NCBI GenBank assembly: GCA_021234535.1
Contig: CM037840.1
Coordinates: 1,797,801-1,861,800, forward strand
DNA from: Stichopus chloronotus
Lineage: Eukaryota; Echinodermata; Holothuroidea; Aspidochirotida; Stichopodidae
Length of the DNA: 64,000 bases
Reading direction: 5' to 3'
In this document: positions 14,414-25,249 of the stretch, piece after piece
How positions within the stretch are numbered: position 1 is the stretch's first letter
How the letters are laid out: the number at the start of each line of letters is the position of its first letter
Notes under the pieces: model-generated
The model's input: the letters and a program-made list of their open reading frames with translations, nothing else
What the model was told of the DNA's origin: nothing
Database searches by the model: none
Made by a program: the position numbers and the translations under genes

Positions 14414-16429
14414 ATGGCTGCAGCAACTCCTCTGAAAGACTTGGAAGAGAACTACATCCCTGTCCGGTGTCCTTGAAAATATTTCAAGATCCGAAATATT
14501 TTGGTTCTCATGCCTTCTTCGATACTGCACCAAAATGCCTGGGAAGAGTGGTAGACGCAGACTTTGGTGTAACTATCGAATGTCCAATTTGTAGACAGCA
14601 ATGTACTATACCAGATAATGGAATTGATGGCTTTAAGACTGATTTTCACACAAAAAGTGTCGTTGAATTTATTCAAATTGCAAATAACATTTGAAAAGTT
14701 GGCAACGCTAACAGAGGAACCCAGATGACGGACACACGTAGAGGATTTATGCTGCAGTACCTGTAAAAATGAGACAATTTGTATGATTTGTATTTACGGT
14801 AAACACAAAGGTCATGACCTGCATGATGTCCTGAATTAGCACAAATTGAAAGAGAATTGTTGGAAACGAAAATTGACGAACTACAGAAACTTAAAAGTAA
14901 ATTATACGAGTTACCGATGAATGTTGAAGCAACAGAACAAAAGCTAATTGAAAATGCCGCCAAAAAGACAGATATATTGATCAATCAGCACAAAGAGCAA
15001 GTCAACAAAATCAAGCAGAAACTCAAAGAATGCAGAAATGAGAAAAAGCAAGGCTTAGCAGGCATAGAGAAGAGACGGAAAAATGAGGAAAGACAAACAA
15101 ATCTAAATTATGATGGAGAAATCGACAATTTGGATAAAAAGTGTGATGAAATTAGGAAATGTCCCGAAAGTAAGTGCAAGGATAGATGCCAAATACTTAA
15201 ATGTAGTTGTGGAAAATATGAAAATAATCTTGTAAGCAAATTAGAGCGTTTTGAAGAAGTTAACAGAGTCAAAGGACATTCTCACAGAGCATCATAAAAA
15301 GGAACTGGCGAAAATATCCGACAATTGCGATCAGGTTTTTGAAAGGTAGGAAAACTTCACAGCAATGGCTTCATCTATTCTTGCAGCCAAGGACGAGTGG
15401 GCACAGATCCAGTGTATCCCTGATATAAGAGCAGGATGTGAACCTCTGATAAAAGAAATGAAGAAGGAATATCCACAAGTGGACTCTTTGTCAGATATTC
15501 ATATCGGAGACATGCCTAACATAGTTGTTAGTGACGTCACAGTAAATGACCAGGAACAATCTGTTATTAATGTGGAGGGACTAAAAGCTATGGAAGGGGA
15601 GATCAATGGAATAGCGAGTAGCAGGAATGGTAACATCGTCATCTCTGGTAAAGTAGGCCTAGAGATGTGGTACTCTCACATAACTGTCATCGACAGGAAA
15701 GGACAAATACAACGACAGGATTTAATCAAAAAGGAAAAAGTCAACATTTTCCTATTTAAATATCGTTTCTGCTGTTATTTGTCAGACTTCAAAGTTGCAA
15801 CGGTTTGCGAACCTTATGAAATCGGTATTTACGATGTCCGTGATGGTTCGTATAACCGGAAGTACATTCGTGACGTCATTCGCAGATGTTCAGTTGATCG
15901 CTTTAGGTGTGTATCCTGTGTTTCTTACGATCCCCTCACAAAACAAATAATCGTTGGTACTGGCAGCAGATTTGTGTATGTATTCGATGATCAGCTGAAT
16001 TATATTCGCACCATAACGCTACCAGATGTAATTATTGGAGTGTATGATATAACTGTAAATGCAGGTACACTTCTAGTCTGCGACTATGGCGGTGAGAGCG
16101 CATATGCAGTAACCATGGAGGGATCTGAGAGTAAGCTGATGTATGAATTCACCAAACCAGATCTTACGGGGAGTAACATCAGACCATTGGGAGTATGTAC
16201 AGACAAGAATGGCTTCATCTACATGCTATGGAGAGAAAACTTACCAGAATCATCAATACGACGCACCCTGGTGCGTTACAGCCAAAATGGCCGTCAGTTA
16301 CTAACAACAAGAACAGTAAAGGAAGATGCGAATTGCTTGGCCTCTTTAGAGATGGGTGGATCTGAAAAGATTTTAATAGCAGGAATTACTTCAGGAAATA
16401 TTTATGAGTTCGATACCACAGAGGGGTAG
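14414..16429 (+). pseudogene. Broken TRIM (RING/B-box/coiled-coil/NHL-like) paralogue
   Basis: The sequence aligns from end to end with the intact TRIM gene at 30,675-32,897, in opposite orientation. The ATG at 14,414 opens a frame that starts MAAATPLKDLEENY and then stops after about 20 codons, because one base is lost near 14,460. The RING then continues in another frame with only its last cysteines kept (ECPICR). B-box 1 (about 65 codons) is deleted. B-box 2 survives in part but carries a TGA at 14,726. The coiled coil is open at 14,857-15,297 and ends at a frameshift near 15,260; a TAG follows at 15,347. From 15,365 to 16,429 the propeller region is open for 354 codons to its normal stop. 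The RING ligands equivalent to residues 17, 20 and 34 are lost, so E3 ligase activity is not expected. A tidy acceptor (GCTTTCAG, 14,387-14,388) precedes the start. Confidence 0.9.
15365..16429 (+). CDS. Open propeller-only reading frame inside the TRIM pseudogene
   Basis: This 354-codon frame is the C-terminal third of the TRIM copy. It begins in the last helix of the coiled coil (MASSILAAKDEWAQ) and contains the whole NHL-like beta-propeller. Recognisable blade segments shared with the intact paralogue include NGIASSRNGNIVI, SHITVIDRKG, GIYDVRD, GTLLVCDYGGESAYAVTMEG and DEDANCL-type segments near the end. It runs without a frameshift to the same stop position as the intact gene, while everything upstream is broken. 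It might be transcribed as a RING-less protein, which could compete for substrate binding, or it may simply not yet have been hit. Listed as part of the pseudogene; no promoter or start context is proven. Confidence 0.4.
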   Translation: MASSILAAKDEWAQIQCIPDIRAGCEPLIKEMKKEYPQVDSLSDIHIGDMPNIVVSDVTVNDQEQSVINVEGLKAMEGEINGIASSRNGNIVISGKVGLEMWYSHITVIDRKGQIQRQDLIKKEKVNIFLFKYRFCCYLSDFKVATVCEPYEIGIYDVRDGSYNRKYIRDVIRRCSVDRFRCVSCVSYDPLTKQIIVGTGSRFVYVFDDQLNYIRTITLPDVIIGVYDITVNAGTLLVCDYGGESAYAVTMEGSESKLMYEFTKPDLTGSNIRPLGVCTDKNGFIYMLWRENLPESSIRRTLVRYSQNGRQLLTTRTVKEDANCLASLEMGGSEKILIAGITSGNIYEFDTTEG

Positions 16430-18632
16430 TCTTTGGTATCGTTAGGATTGATGACATATTTGGCGATGACAAAGCAAAAGCACTACGGTACTTTTTTCGA
16501 CGAATATTCACTTGTTTTTTTTTTTTTGCGTTTCGTTGCCTCTATTATATGTTTAGCTGAGTTCAAGAATATAATACCTTTGTAATTTTATAATTCGATA
16601 AAACAGAATTCGTCGTTGTTCAACAATGTATTTAAGCCATGAGGATGCAAAGATGCAAATACGTTGTAAATCAAGAGTTACAATCAAAGATAAAAACATT
16701 GTGGAATTTTTTTTATTTTAACCATTTGTATTAATCGTGCTGTATGGAGCTTATGTGCTGCAGATTACAAACTTCTTGATTTTAACACCCGCTATCATTG
16801 AATAATTTTCTTAAAGTGTTCCATTATCTATCGGTATCACATTAATTCTACTCATTTTCTTAATTTATTCGGTGTCTTTTAATTAAGAAACAATATTAGG
16901 AAAAACCGATCATTCTATTGACTTTCTTGTTACAAGATTGAACCCCTGAGAAAATTCCAATTCAGTAACTGAAAATTGGTAAGTGGTTTCAACTAGTTCC
17001 GACCGGTCCCAACATGTTCACTGTTTAATGCCAGTCATCAGTTTCCAGTTGCTTAACAGGAATTTTCTCTTCAAAAAATAGTGTTAGTCCTCATTTATTT
17101 GTTTAAATACCTATAACTTACTGACTAAGTGTTAAGATGTCAATATGTACAGTCAATTCTCCTAGACGGTACATTCTTATCGTAGAAAAGGATAACCAGA
17201 GTCAGTAAAAACTGCATTGTGCGACCAGGGAGACGTACAATGACTTGCTGTACCTTGCATTTTGAAGTTATAACTCTGACTAGGTTTATCACTCTCCATT
17301 CTCATTTGAAATACAAGATAATGTTTTCTTCTTTTTCAAAGTCATCGAATATAAAGTATGCAAATGAAGTAAACATCCACGGTCGTAGCTAGGGTCACAT
17401 CTTTAGGAGGGGGGGGCGTGAAAGCATTATCAGGCGAAACAAACAAATTATGGGCGAAACAAACAAAGATAAAGCTTGGAGAAGGGGGGGGGGGTGAGTA
17501 ACGGCAGGGCTATCTAAGTGGAGCGCCACATTGGTTGGCGCGGAGCGTAGAAGCAATTTTTAGCTTTTCACCCCCTTCCCTCCTCGATGGTAGGAAAGTA
17601 CACTTCCCGTGTGTACATGAGCTTCATAGCCTTGAAATATGGATCATTCTTGCAATTCTTTTTTTTTGTGAGGGGGGGGGGGGGACAGGCGTTGCCTGAA
17701 TTACGTTTGTGACTAATCATCGACATTACTATCTAAACGGAGCGTCACAGCCTTAAAATGGAATCTTATGTATGCAATTTCACAATTAAAGATACGAAAT
17801 GTAGAAAAATGGTAATAATTTGGATTGATCTAGTAATTACGTTATTGTCATTTCCAGAAAACAATTCAACAGTTTTTACTCTCTATTTTGACTACCAGGT
17901 AACCTTAGACAAAATCTGGTGCAACATTTTGCACTTATTGCAATCATAAAATTATAGTATGATAAAGTTCCAACAGCTTTTACTCTCTCGTGATTGGTTT
18001 TTTTATTACTTTGCTACAACCATGGATGATTGCATAATAAGGTAAAAAGCTAGTTCATGTACCAATAACTTTGTAAATGATAACCAGCTTGATGAGCACA
18101 TATGTTATGCAATAAAGTATTTTGATAGAGTGGGAAAAGCATGAGATGAGTGATGGTTAGCCTGGAAGAGGGTTGTGATGGAGTAGGTGTTCCCCCATCC
18201 TTTTTTGAGAACATTTTCACCTATAAGGTAGACTTAGATGCAATCTAGTGCAATATTTGGCGTCTTTTACGTCATAAAATGTGATAGACTGAGATATGAA
18301 AAATTCAAAGTGGTATTTCACATTTTCCAGCTATAGCCACTCTGACAGATTTTTCTTTTGGGGAGACACCCCCACTCATCCCCAACCGGTCGCCCTGTAT
18401 ACATCCATTTTGTTAAGGGAAAGTTCTTGACTGTGAACGCCATTGCCAAGAGTAGCTGCAGTCATCAGATTCATAAGAAATAAAGAGACAAGGATTAATT
18501 TAGCTAAAACAAAAAATTTAAGCAAAAGAAAAAAAAAAGATTCCAGCAAGAAATCACAAATTGTATATTTCTGTTACTAAACAACGTACGTTTCTGTGAT
18601 ACTGTAACTTGGTAGATTACAGGGGAAGCGGT
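16430..18632. repeat. TRIM 3' flank shared with the other two copies (inverted)
   Basis: Downstream of the pseudogene the sequence matches, in reverse complement, the 3' flank of the intact TRIM gene (about 29,500-30,674) and of the third copy (about 62,620-63,828). Shared landmarks are the CAGTTTCCAGTTGCT segment near 17,040, the TTATAACTCTGACTAGG segment near 17,270, the GCCATTGCCAAGAGTAG segment near 18,443 and the TACAGGGGAAG segment near 18,618. About 1 kb (roughly 17,385-18,395) has no counterpart in the other copies and contains G-runs at 17,484 and 17,672, so it is probably an insertion. Homology ends near 18,632. Confidence 0.75.
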
Positions 18633-18839
18633 ATGTAGCAAATGGCGGCAGAGGTTTTAAATAGCGCGTTTACCCGAAGCAGAGTGCTAATGAGTATATG
18701 ACAATACTTCCATGGTTTGTATTATCGCTTTGGTGGATGTCCATACCAACATGTCAACAATCCTATATGTACCATGGTGAAGAAATATGCAAAATCTTGA
18801 TTTTGGGGGCAATATATTGTAATTAGGATACAAACAAAC

Positions 18840-19150
18840 AAAATATGAGCTCTGTGCATGCTCCTTTTGTGGAAATATCACGTTTATCAGGTTCCACAAT
18901 TTGACCCCTTTTGACCCAAAAGACCTTGATCCCAACAAAAAAAAAGGCACACCTACACATCAAATATGAGATTTGTCCAAACTTTCCTGCTTGAAATATA
19001 GTGTTTACAAAGTTTCAACAATTTGATCCCTGTTGACTCCAAATGACATTTGACCTCACAAAGAAAAAATAATAGGCTTCCTGTTCTCAAAAAAAAAGTA
19101 ACTACACCTACACACCAAGTTTCTTGGATTACTTGCTAAACTATTTGGTT
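18840..19150. repeat. Short tandem segment of about 124 bp period, two copies
   Basis: Related segments built around CACAATTTGACCCC-like and CAACAATTTGATCCC-like motifs occur at about 18,893 and 19,017, followed by similar ACCTACACA motifs at about 18,950 and 19,105. The pair is degenerate and non-coding. I recognise no element family. Confidence 0.5.
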
Positions 19151-20979
19151 TCTGAGTAAACATAGGCGTATGCCGAGGCCAGCTTTACACCAGCAGTGAA
19201 CAAAGTTGATTCATGCCTGAGCGTAAGGTAAAAGCTAACCTAAACACTGATTAATTTAGGTTTTTCTTTTTCGTTTTTTTCTTCTGTATTTGTTTTAGCT
19301 TCTTTTTTCTCTTCGTATTCTTTCTTTATATGGACACTAGCTCGATCGATAAACTCTTTGTTTTGTAGTGTCCTGTCCTGTCCGTACTATATTTCTGTAA
19401 TTTGATTGTAGGGACGAATAAAAGAAGGAATGAATGAGAGTGATAGGCTCCACTGTGGCACGGAAATACAGTATGTAACTGTTGGATTGGTGCAGGACAG
19501 AAGTTTTGATGAGGGGTGAACTGAGAATTATTCGAAGAGTATTTAAGCTTGAGGGGAGCGCTCGCCAGCATAATTTGGAGCAGTTCGTACCGTCCTCGAA
19601 AAGAGCATAAAAATTGGTTTCTCCAATCATCGACTAAAATAAAATTGGCAACACCATCATTATTTCCTGGATGCTGGGGGTGCTGAAGTACTCAAACTTC
19701 TATTTTCTTTATCTTCTCTTTCATTATTCTCATTATCGTTTTCTATCTTAGTGATTGTCTCTTGGTTACAGCTGAAACGGTGACCCGTAACCTACCTGAG
19801 TCAGTCGGAAGCGGTGGTGGGGAGGAGGGGTGTGAAGTGTGACGGCGCGACTGACCATGCATAGCTCCGCCACTGTTTAGGTATTTCAGCGTCAAGTCTT
19901 CTGAACCATTGTAAACGGCAACTCCTACTACAAGGAGCCTACTCTCCATGTGAAAGGCCTCCTGAGAGTGAAAAGAATAACCAGAAAATAAATCACAATT
20001 TCTCTTTAAATTAACAAGAAAGTTAGTGCAATGTATCTTTATAGTGTTGAAAATTACTTATGAAAAGGTAACGTTTTGCAAGGCACGAAATACGTCGTTT
20101 TCAAACTGATCACTTTTCAGCGACAGTATATAGCATGGTTTTGGTACGTGCTGCGTGCTGTATAGGCTATGTATAAAGCGGGATATTAGACGTAAACTAG
20201 TAGATCGTACGGCGGACCTAAGGGGACATTTTAGATATCGAGTTACCAACTTATAGGCTAACTCGATATCCCGGAAAAGTTTTGAGTTGAGGTATTCTTA
20301 TCTCGAAAACGATTTGCAAATTGTCGAATTACAGTCTTACAAATAACTTGTTACGTCGAAGAATACTACCATCATTATTACGACACTAAATTTATTCAAA
20401 TTAAGATAAAAAGTTGACAAACTTCAAGGAAAACTACACTTTGCCCTTGTAAATGAAGGTGGGGAAGGAACGAAATCGCTGCACAAACGGCAAACTGAAT
20501 TATGGCGGCAATCTTGGAGACTTCATCAAAATGAGGGTAATTTTTGCAGACACTAGTGTGTTTGGATTTAAGAGCAATAAGGTTTGATATGGAGGGGTCG
20601 ATGATTCTGCACAGTTTATGCCCGAATTTTGTTAGTAACTACTGATTAGAGAGGTTACTAAGCAGAGCGCCACGATGGGTTGGCGTGTGCGTTAAATAGT
20701 GGCTTTTACAATCGACCATAGTACAAACCTGCCATGGTTGTCAATTTTTATCGTTGTGCTTTAGCAACCCTTGGGTAGCAAACTTTATTTCAGGTCAGTC
20801 TGAGGAATTGAAAATTTAAAAGTTGTCCAAGCGTCAAAAACTTCACGAATGACGCATCATCTTTTATCTATCATCATCTTCTATGTTGGAGAGTTTGTGG
20901 AAGATGCTACCAATCGACTCAAGTCTAAATCTGTTGATGCTTTTAAAGTCATTCTGGTATGTTTTTGGGGGAACATCCC
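19151..20979. other. Unassigned intergenic sequence
   Basis: I found no gene or repeat that I can support. A segment near 19,360-19,440 ending in AATAAAAGAAGGAATGAATGAG has the look of the 3' tail of an old retroelement or transcript, but no coding remnant is visible next to it. Open frames of 60-100 codons here show no recognisable motif. Confidence 0.4.
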
Positions 20980-21750
20980 TATGTTCCGACATCTCTATGT
21001 TTCGACGTCTCTATATTCCGACAAAAGTTAACTTTGGCGCCGAAGAAAATGTACATTGGTCCCGAAGAAACGTACTTGGGAACCGAAAAAGTACTTTGAC
21101 GCCAAAGAAAATGTACATTGGCGCCGAACAAAATGTACATTGGCGCTAAAGAAAATGTACATTGGCTCCGAAGAAACGTACTTGGGCGCCGAAAAAGTAC
21201 ATTGGCGCCGAATATGATCGACGCCAAAGTACCCTTTTCATCGGTGTCAATGTCCATTTTAACGGCGCCAAAGTATAATTTTCTACCGACGTCAAAGTAC
21301 ACTTTTAGGGGATCAAAGTGTATTCTTCACCGGCGCCAAAGTACGTATGAATCGTTTCCAAAGTACACTTTAATCGGCACCATAATTCATTTATATGATC
21401 GGCGCCAAAGTATCCTTTTCATTGGCGCCAATGTTCGTTTTAACGGCGCCGAAGTACAATTTTTGGGTGGGCCAAAATACACTCTTCATAGACGCCAAAG
21501 CGCTAATGTACATTCTTCGCCGAAGTACACTTCTTATCGGCAGCAAAGTACACTTTTTGTCGAAGCATAGAGATGTCGAAACATAGAGAAGTCGGTATAT
21601 AGAGTTGTCGGAATATAGATATGTCGAAATATAGACACGTAAATGAAGTCTCTATATTCCGACGTCTCTATGTTCCGACAAAAAATGTACTTTGGTGCCG
21701 ATTTGTCGGAACATAGAGATGTCGGAACAAAGAGATGTCGAAACATAGAG
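20980..21750. mobile_element. Foldback-like element built of short subrepeats
   Basis: The left half contains tandem units of about 20 bp of the type GTACATTGGCGCCGAA; the right half contains the same unit in reverse complement (GGCGCCAAAGTACA). Outside these lie a second type of unit: TCTCTATGTTCCGAC on the left and GTCGGAACATAGAGA on the right. A small extra palindrome of the same units closes the right side (21,650-21,750). Long inverted arms made of tandem subrepeats are typical of foldback elements. No transposase is visible. The open frames here are by-products of the repeat. Confidence 0.75.
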
Positions 21751-21911
21751 AAGTAACCTGTTTCTGACCATTGTGTCAATTCGATATTTAACGTGATGGG
21801 GAGTGATATTTAACGTGATGGGGAGTGATATTTTTCTAGTAGGCCTACTCCTCAATAGATTTCCTATCAATGATGTAACCAGACATTTTCTGGAGCCATT
21901 TCAAGGTAAGC

Positions 21912-21930
21912 GGGGGGGGGGGGGGGGGGG
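21912..21930. repeat. Poly-G tract of 19
   Basis: Uninterrupted run of 19 G in otherwise AT-rich sequence. It is the longest of 14 G or C runs of at least 10 in the window (see findings). Confidence 0.95.
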
Positions 21931-22194
21931 TATTACGGATTGAAGAGGGTTATGTAGAAGTAACTCTATCTTTTGTGGAACGCCACTATCTGTGCGGGCA
22001 CAAAGGAAATTTTGGAATAAAAATTTCTTCTAGATTGAAAGAAACAACACTTTCCAGTCTCCCAGCTGGTGGCATTGTAGATTTAAGCCGATTTTTTCCC
22101 CGCAGGTATGGAAATGTACACTTCCAGTAACAATGGCTTCCTTTGTTGTGGTATTAGGGCCTGACTAAGGGTGTTTTTTAAATCATTTTCTGCT

Positions 22195-22495
22195 AGTGGC
22201 TTTGTTTATAATCTAATAATGTTTATAGTCTCCTCTTTAAAATATAGTTGACACAAAAGAAATTATCATTTTGCAAGATTCCAGGATAAAATAAGGCAGT
22301 CATAAATATTCATCAAAGTGTTACATTGTGGTCTTCATCTAATATTTGTCAAACACTCATATTATTATATACAAATTACACTCGTTAGGTTCTTCATAAA
22401 TGAAAACAATCAATGACTTCTCCCTTACTTGTAACAATCCCTTACATGGAACCATGGAATCGTCCGTATTCTCATTAGTTAACACACCATGAAAA
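22195..22495. repeat. Solitary fragment of the left-end satellite family, + orientation
   Basis: Carries the ordered landmarks of the long monomer: CAAGATTCCAGGATAAAAT, GTTACATTGTGGT, AATATTTGTCAAA, TCTTCATAAATGAAAACAATCA, TAACAATCC.TTA and the final TTAACACACCATGAA. It is a dispersed, degenerate copy of the repeat that makes up 1-12,340. Confidence 0.85.
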
Positions 22496-22534
22496 TTGAA
22501 CCACACAAAAGTACATTCTTGGAAAGAAAAAATG

Positions 22535-23381
22535 GAAATTATATATCATGTACATTGTAAATGTGAAAGAAATGACTAAATGAAAATTGTGTAACATGCT
22601 TTGTAACTGTTCATGGAGTGAAGTGGGTACGTCTAAGACAATTATTACTTCAAAGTGCCATTTAATACTGTTGTAAAAATGAAAAAAAAAATAAAAGCTG
22701 TAAAAATTGTGAAAAATTGAGAAGATTATTTGCAGTATGGAACAACACTAACAAGCATAAACATAGTTATCTGTCCAACAGGAAATTTACATTCACCATT
22801 GTCATACATAATTCAGTGACACATTGGGCTATGGTAATGATTCATGAAATGATCTATGATTGAATTCTAGAATTAGTCACCAAGAAGAGAAGTTATTTTA
22901 TATCCGACAAATGAAGAAACTGAAAGAAACTACAGAGAATACATCTCATTCTCCTTTTCAGAGTGAAACATCAACATTTGGTCAGCTAGTTTTGTCACTT
23001 TGACAAACACTAATTAAGAATAGGTCTATTTTATTAAATACGATCCAAATCCATGTTTTCCTTGTTCATTTTGATTGCCTATTGCGGCCTTCCCTAAAAT
23101 TGTCGTTCAAAGTCAGTTTATCTGACTTTGATATTCTCTATGATTTAGTTACTTTGAAGCTGTGCCTATGATGTAGAAGTACATTAGCTGGTCTGGATTT
23201 TGGCATGGGCCAGTAAGGAATGTGGTCAGGGCCTACACGAAAATTGGACCCCACAAAATTACATTATTGCATCGAGGGTAGAGTAATGTTGTCACATTCT
23301 TTTGTGGGAAAAGGAAATCGATTGAGTTCATCCAAGTTTCTTCGTGATGTGTAGAGTCTTAAGGAGAATTACAGTGAGCCC
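22535..23381. repeat. Dispersed segment, inverted partner of 47,212-48,025
   Basis: Reverse complement of 47,212-48,025 over about 0.8 kb, recognisable by the GAACAGTTAC / GTAACTGTTC segment, the GTCGTTCAAAGTCAGTTTATC segment and the TTTCTTCGTGATGTGTA segment. It includes a decayed version of the candidate coding exon at 47,078-47,412: here the equivalent frame has a TAG (GTGTAGAGTCTT) and indels. Homology stops at ACAGTGAGCC (23,380), exactly where the foldback element begins. Confidence 0.8.
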
Positions 23382-23382
23382 T

Positions 23383-25249
23383 GTTACAACCGATAATGTA
23401 AAAATTAACTGATAATGTAAAAACGACCGATAATGTAAAAAAGTCTTTAAACCGATAATTTAAAAAAAGATATACCGAGAATGTGAAAACGCTCGTTTAC
23501 CGATAATGTAAAAACTGTTATAAAGACGATTTCATATGGCCTCACGTAAATGTGTAGAAGTATGTGGGTAGACATGTATGTAGGTGGTATAGGTAACACA
23601 CATTTAACCGATAGTATAAAAACTGTTCAAACGACAATACGGTCCTACGTATATGGGGAGGCAGATGGATAGGTAGGTTTGTGCTTGCAAGCGTATGTTC
23701 GTATTCAGCCTATGAGCGTAAGTATGTTTATGAGTGTATGCCTATATGAATAGGGTCACAAAAGTAACAGTGTGTACGTGAATGTTAAAGAAAAATAAAG
23801 AGATGGAGGACCCTCACTCACTAAATACAACATACATAACTAATATGTTGTGTCTGAGTGTAGCAAGTGGTTCATGACTGGGTTAGGAATTCTTCCTTGT
23901 CACTCCAGAAAGGGGCATTTAAGTAACGCCGGAAAGCATTGTCTGATCGGAAAGGTTATTAGTGGCCTGCGCTATTGGATATGTTTACTCACTGGTCTGT
24001 CATTTTCAAACTAAAAGGTGACCAAGGTCACTAATGGCAAAAAGAGTCACCCATCGCACCCCTCGGTTTGTCCCAATAGTCATTTGCATAATGTTGATTA
24101 TCAAAATAATATCACCATTCAAAATTCCGGGGAGAGAAATTCATTCCTCCGTAAGGGTAGGGGTGATGAGGATAAATCTAGCAGGATAGCTATATATATA
24201 TAGAACACATATATAAATATCAATACATATATATAGTACGTATGTATTAATTTAAATGTATTTATTATGTTCTTTCACGCAGGAGGGGGATTTGACATCT
24301 GAAAGGGGGGGGGGAACCCCTCATGGAATACCAAACGAGCACGCTACAGTCCCCTTAACGGTGTGGGGTGTGGCCGGCCTGAGGACCCCTGGTGGGGTCC
24401 AGGGGGAGAATTCCCCCGGAAGCTCTGAGGTATTTACGACATTGCAGGCATTAAAATGACGCATTTTTCAAATAATGTAAAATCGACACTTAACTGACAC
24501 CTAACAAACCACAAGTATCACAATTTGACTATTTTCAGTTGTATTTTAATATCATTTACTTTCTTGAGGAAATCCTACTTCCCCCAGGTTTAATTTTGGT
24601 ACGCACAGCAGTACATCACTATAAATGAGGCATTCATCTATAGTAGGCTTATGAGAAGCACGTGGAAAGAAAATCGAGAATTGCGATTCCCAATACATGG
24701 GTAGGATTTGGGATTTGGTTTGCAAGGACCATGGTGCGTGTAATGATCTACACTAGTACTTTCAGTGACCCCTACTTCAGATCTTCAAGTAACAATAGTG
24801 TAGCAGACACCCATGATTTGAAAGAAATTGTATGGTAGCCAGACAAAATTTTGATTGTATCAGTCACCTCCCTTTGAGGTGCGCGCGAAGCCAGTCGAGA
24901 AAAATCTTCCTAGGTATTTGCTATCAATGTTTTCCGTCATTTAACATTGCAAAATGAATCGTTGTAGACTATTGGAAATTCTCCTATGGTTTTTTTCGTC
25001 TTTTCTCCTTTTGCTCATTTTCCTTATTATTTTTATTATTTTTTAGGCTTTGGAAAAAAGTGTGTGTGTGTGTGGGGGGGGGGGGGGGAATGCCCCCGCT
25101 TTGAAATGGTCTTTAGAACAGTTTTTACATTATCGGTAATTTTTTTTTTACATTATCGGTTCAAAGATTTTTTTACATTATCGGTAATTTTTTTTATATT
25201 ATCGGTCGTTTTTACATTATCGGTTAATTTTTACATTATCGGTTGTAAC
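23383..25249. mobile_element. 1.87 kb foldback element with subrepeat inverted arms
   Basis: The left arm (23,383-23,527) starts GTTACAACCGATAATG and repeats the unit ACCGATAATGTAAAAA about six times. The right arm (25,109-25,249) is its reverse complement and ends CATTATCGGTTGTAAC. The arms are collinear over about 140 bp, including unit spacing and the inner ACTGTT.TAAAG end. The interior has G-runs at 24,305 and 25,074 and a GC-rich stretch at 24,290-24,440, but no transposase. I saw no clear target-site duplication. The arrangement matches foldback-type DNA transposons. Confidence 0.85.

Noticed and set aside
20849..21870. Several overlapping frames of 60-150 codons
   Set aside because: They are produced by the 20 bp subrepeats of the foldback element and read through both arms.
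23383..25249. Autonomous transposon with its own transposase
   Set aside because: The interior has no open frame with transposase motifs; the 105-codon frame near 25 kb is made of T-rich arm repeats.
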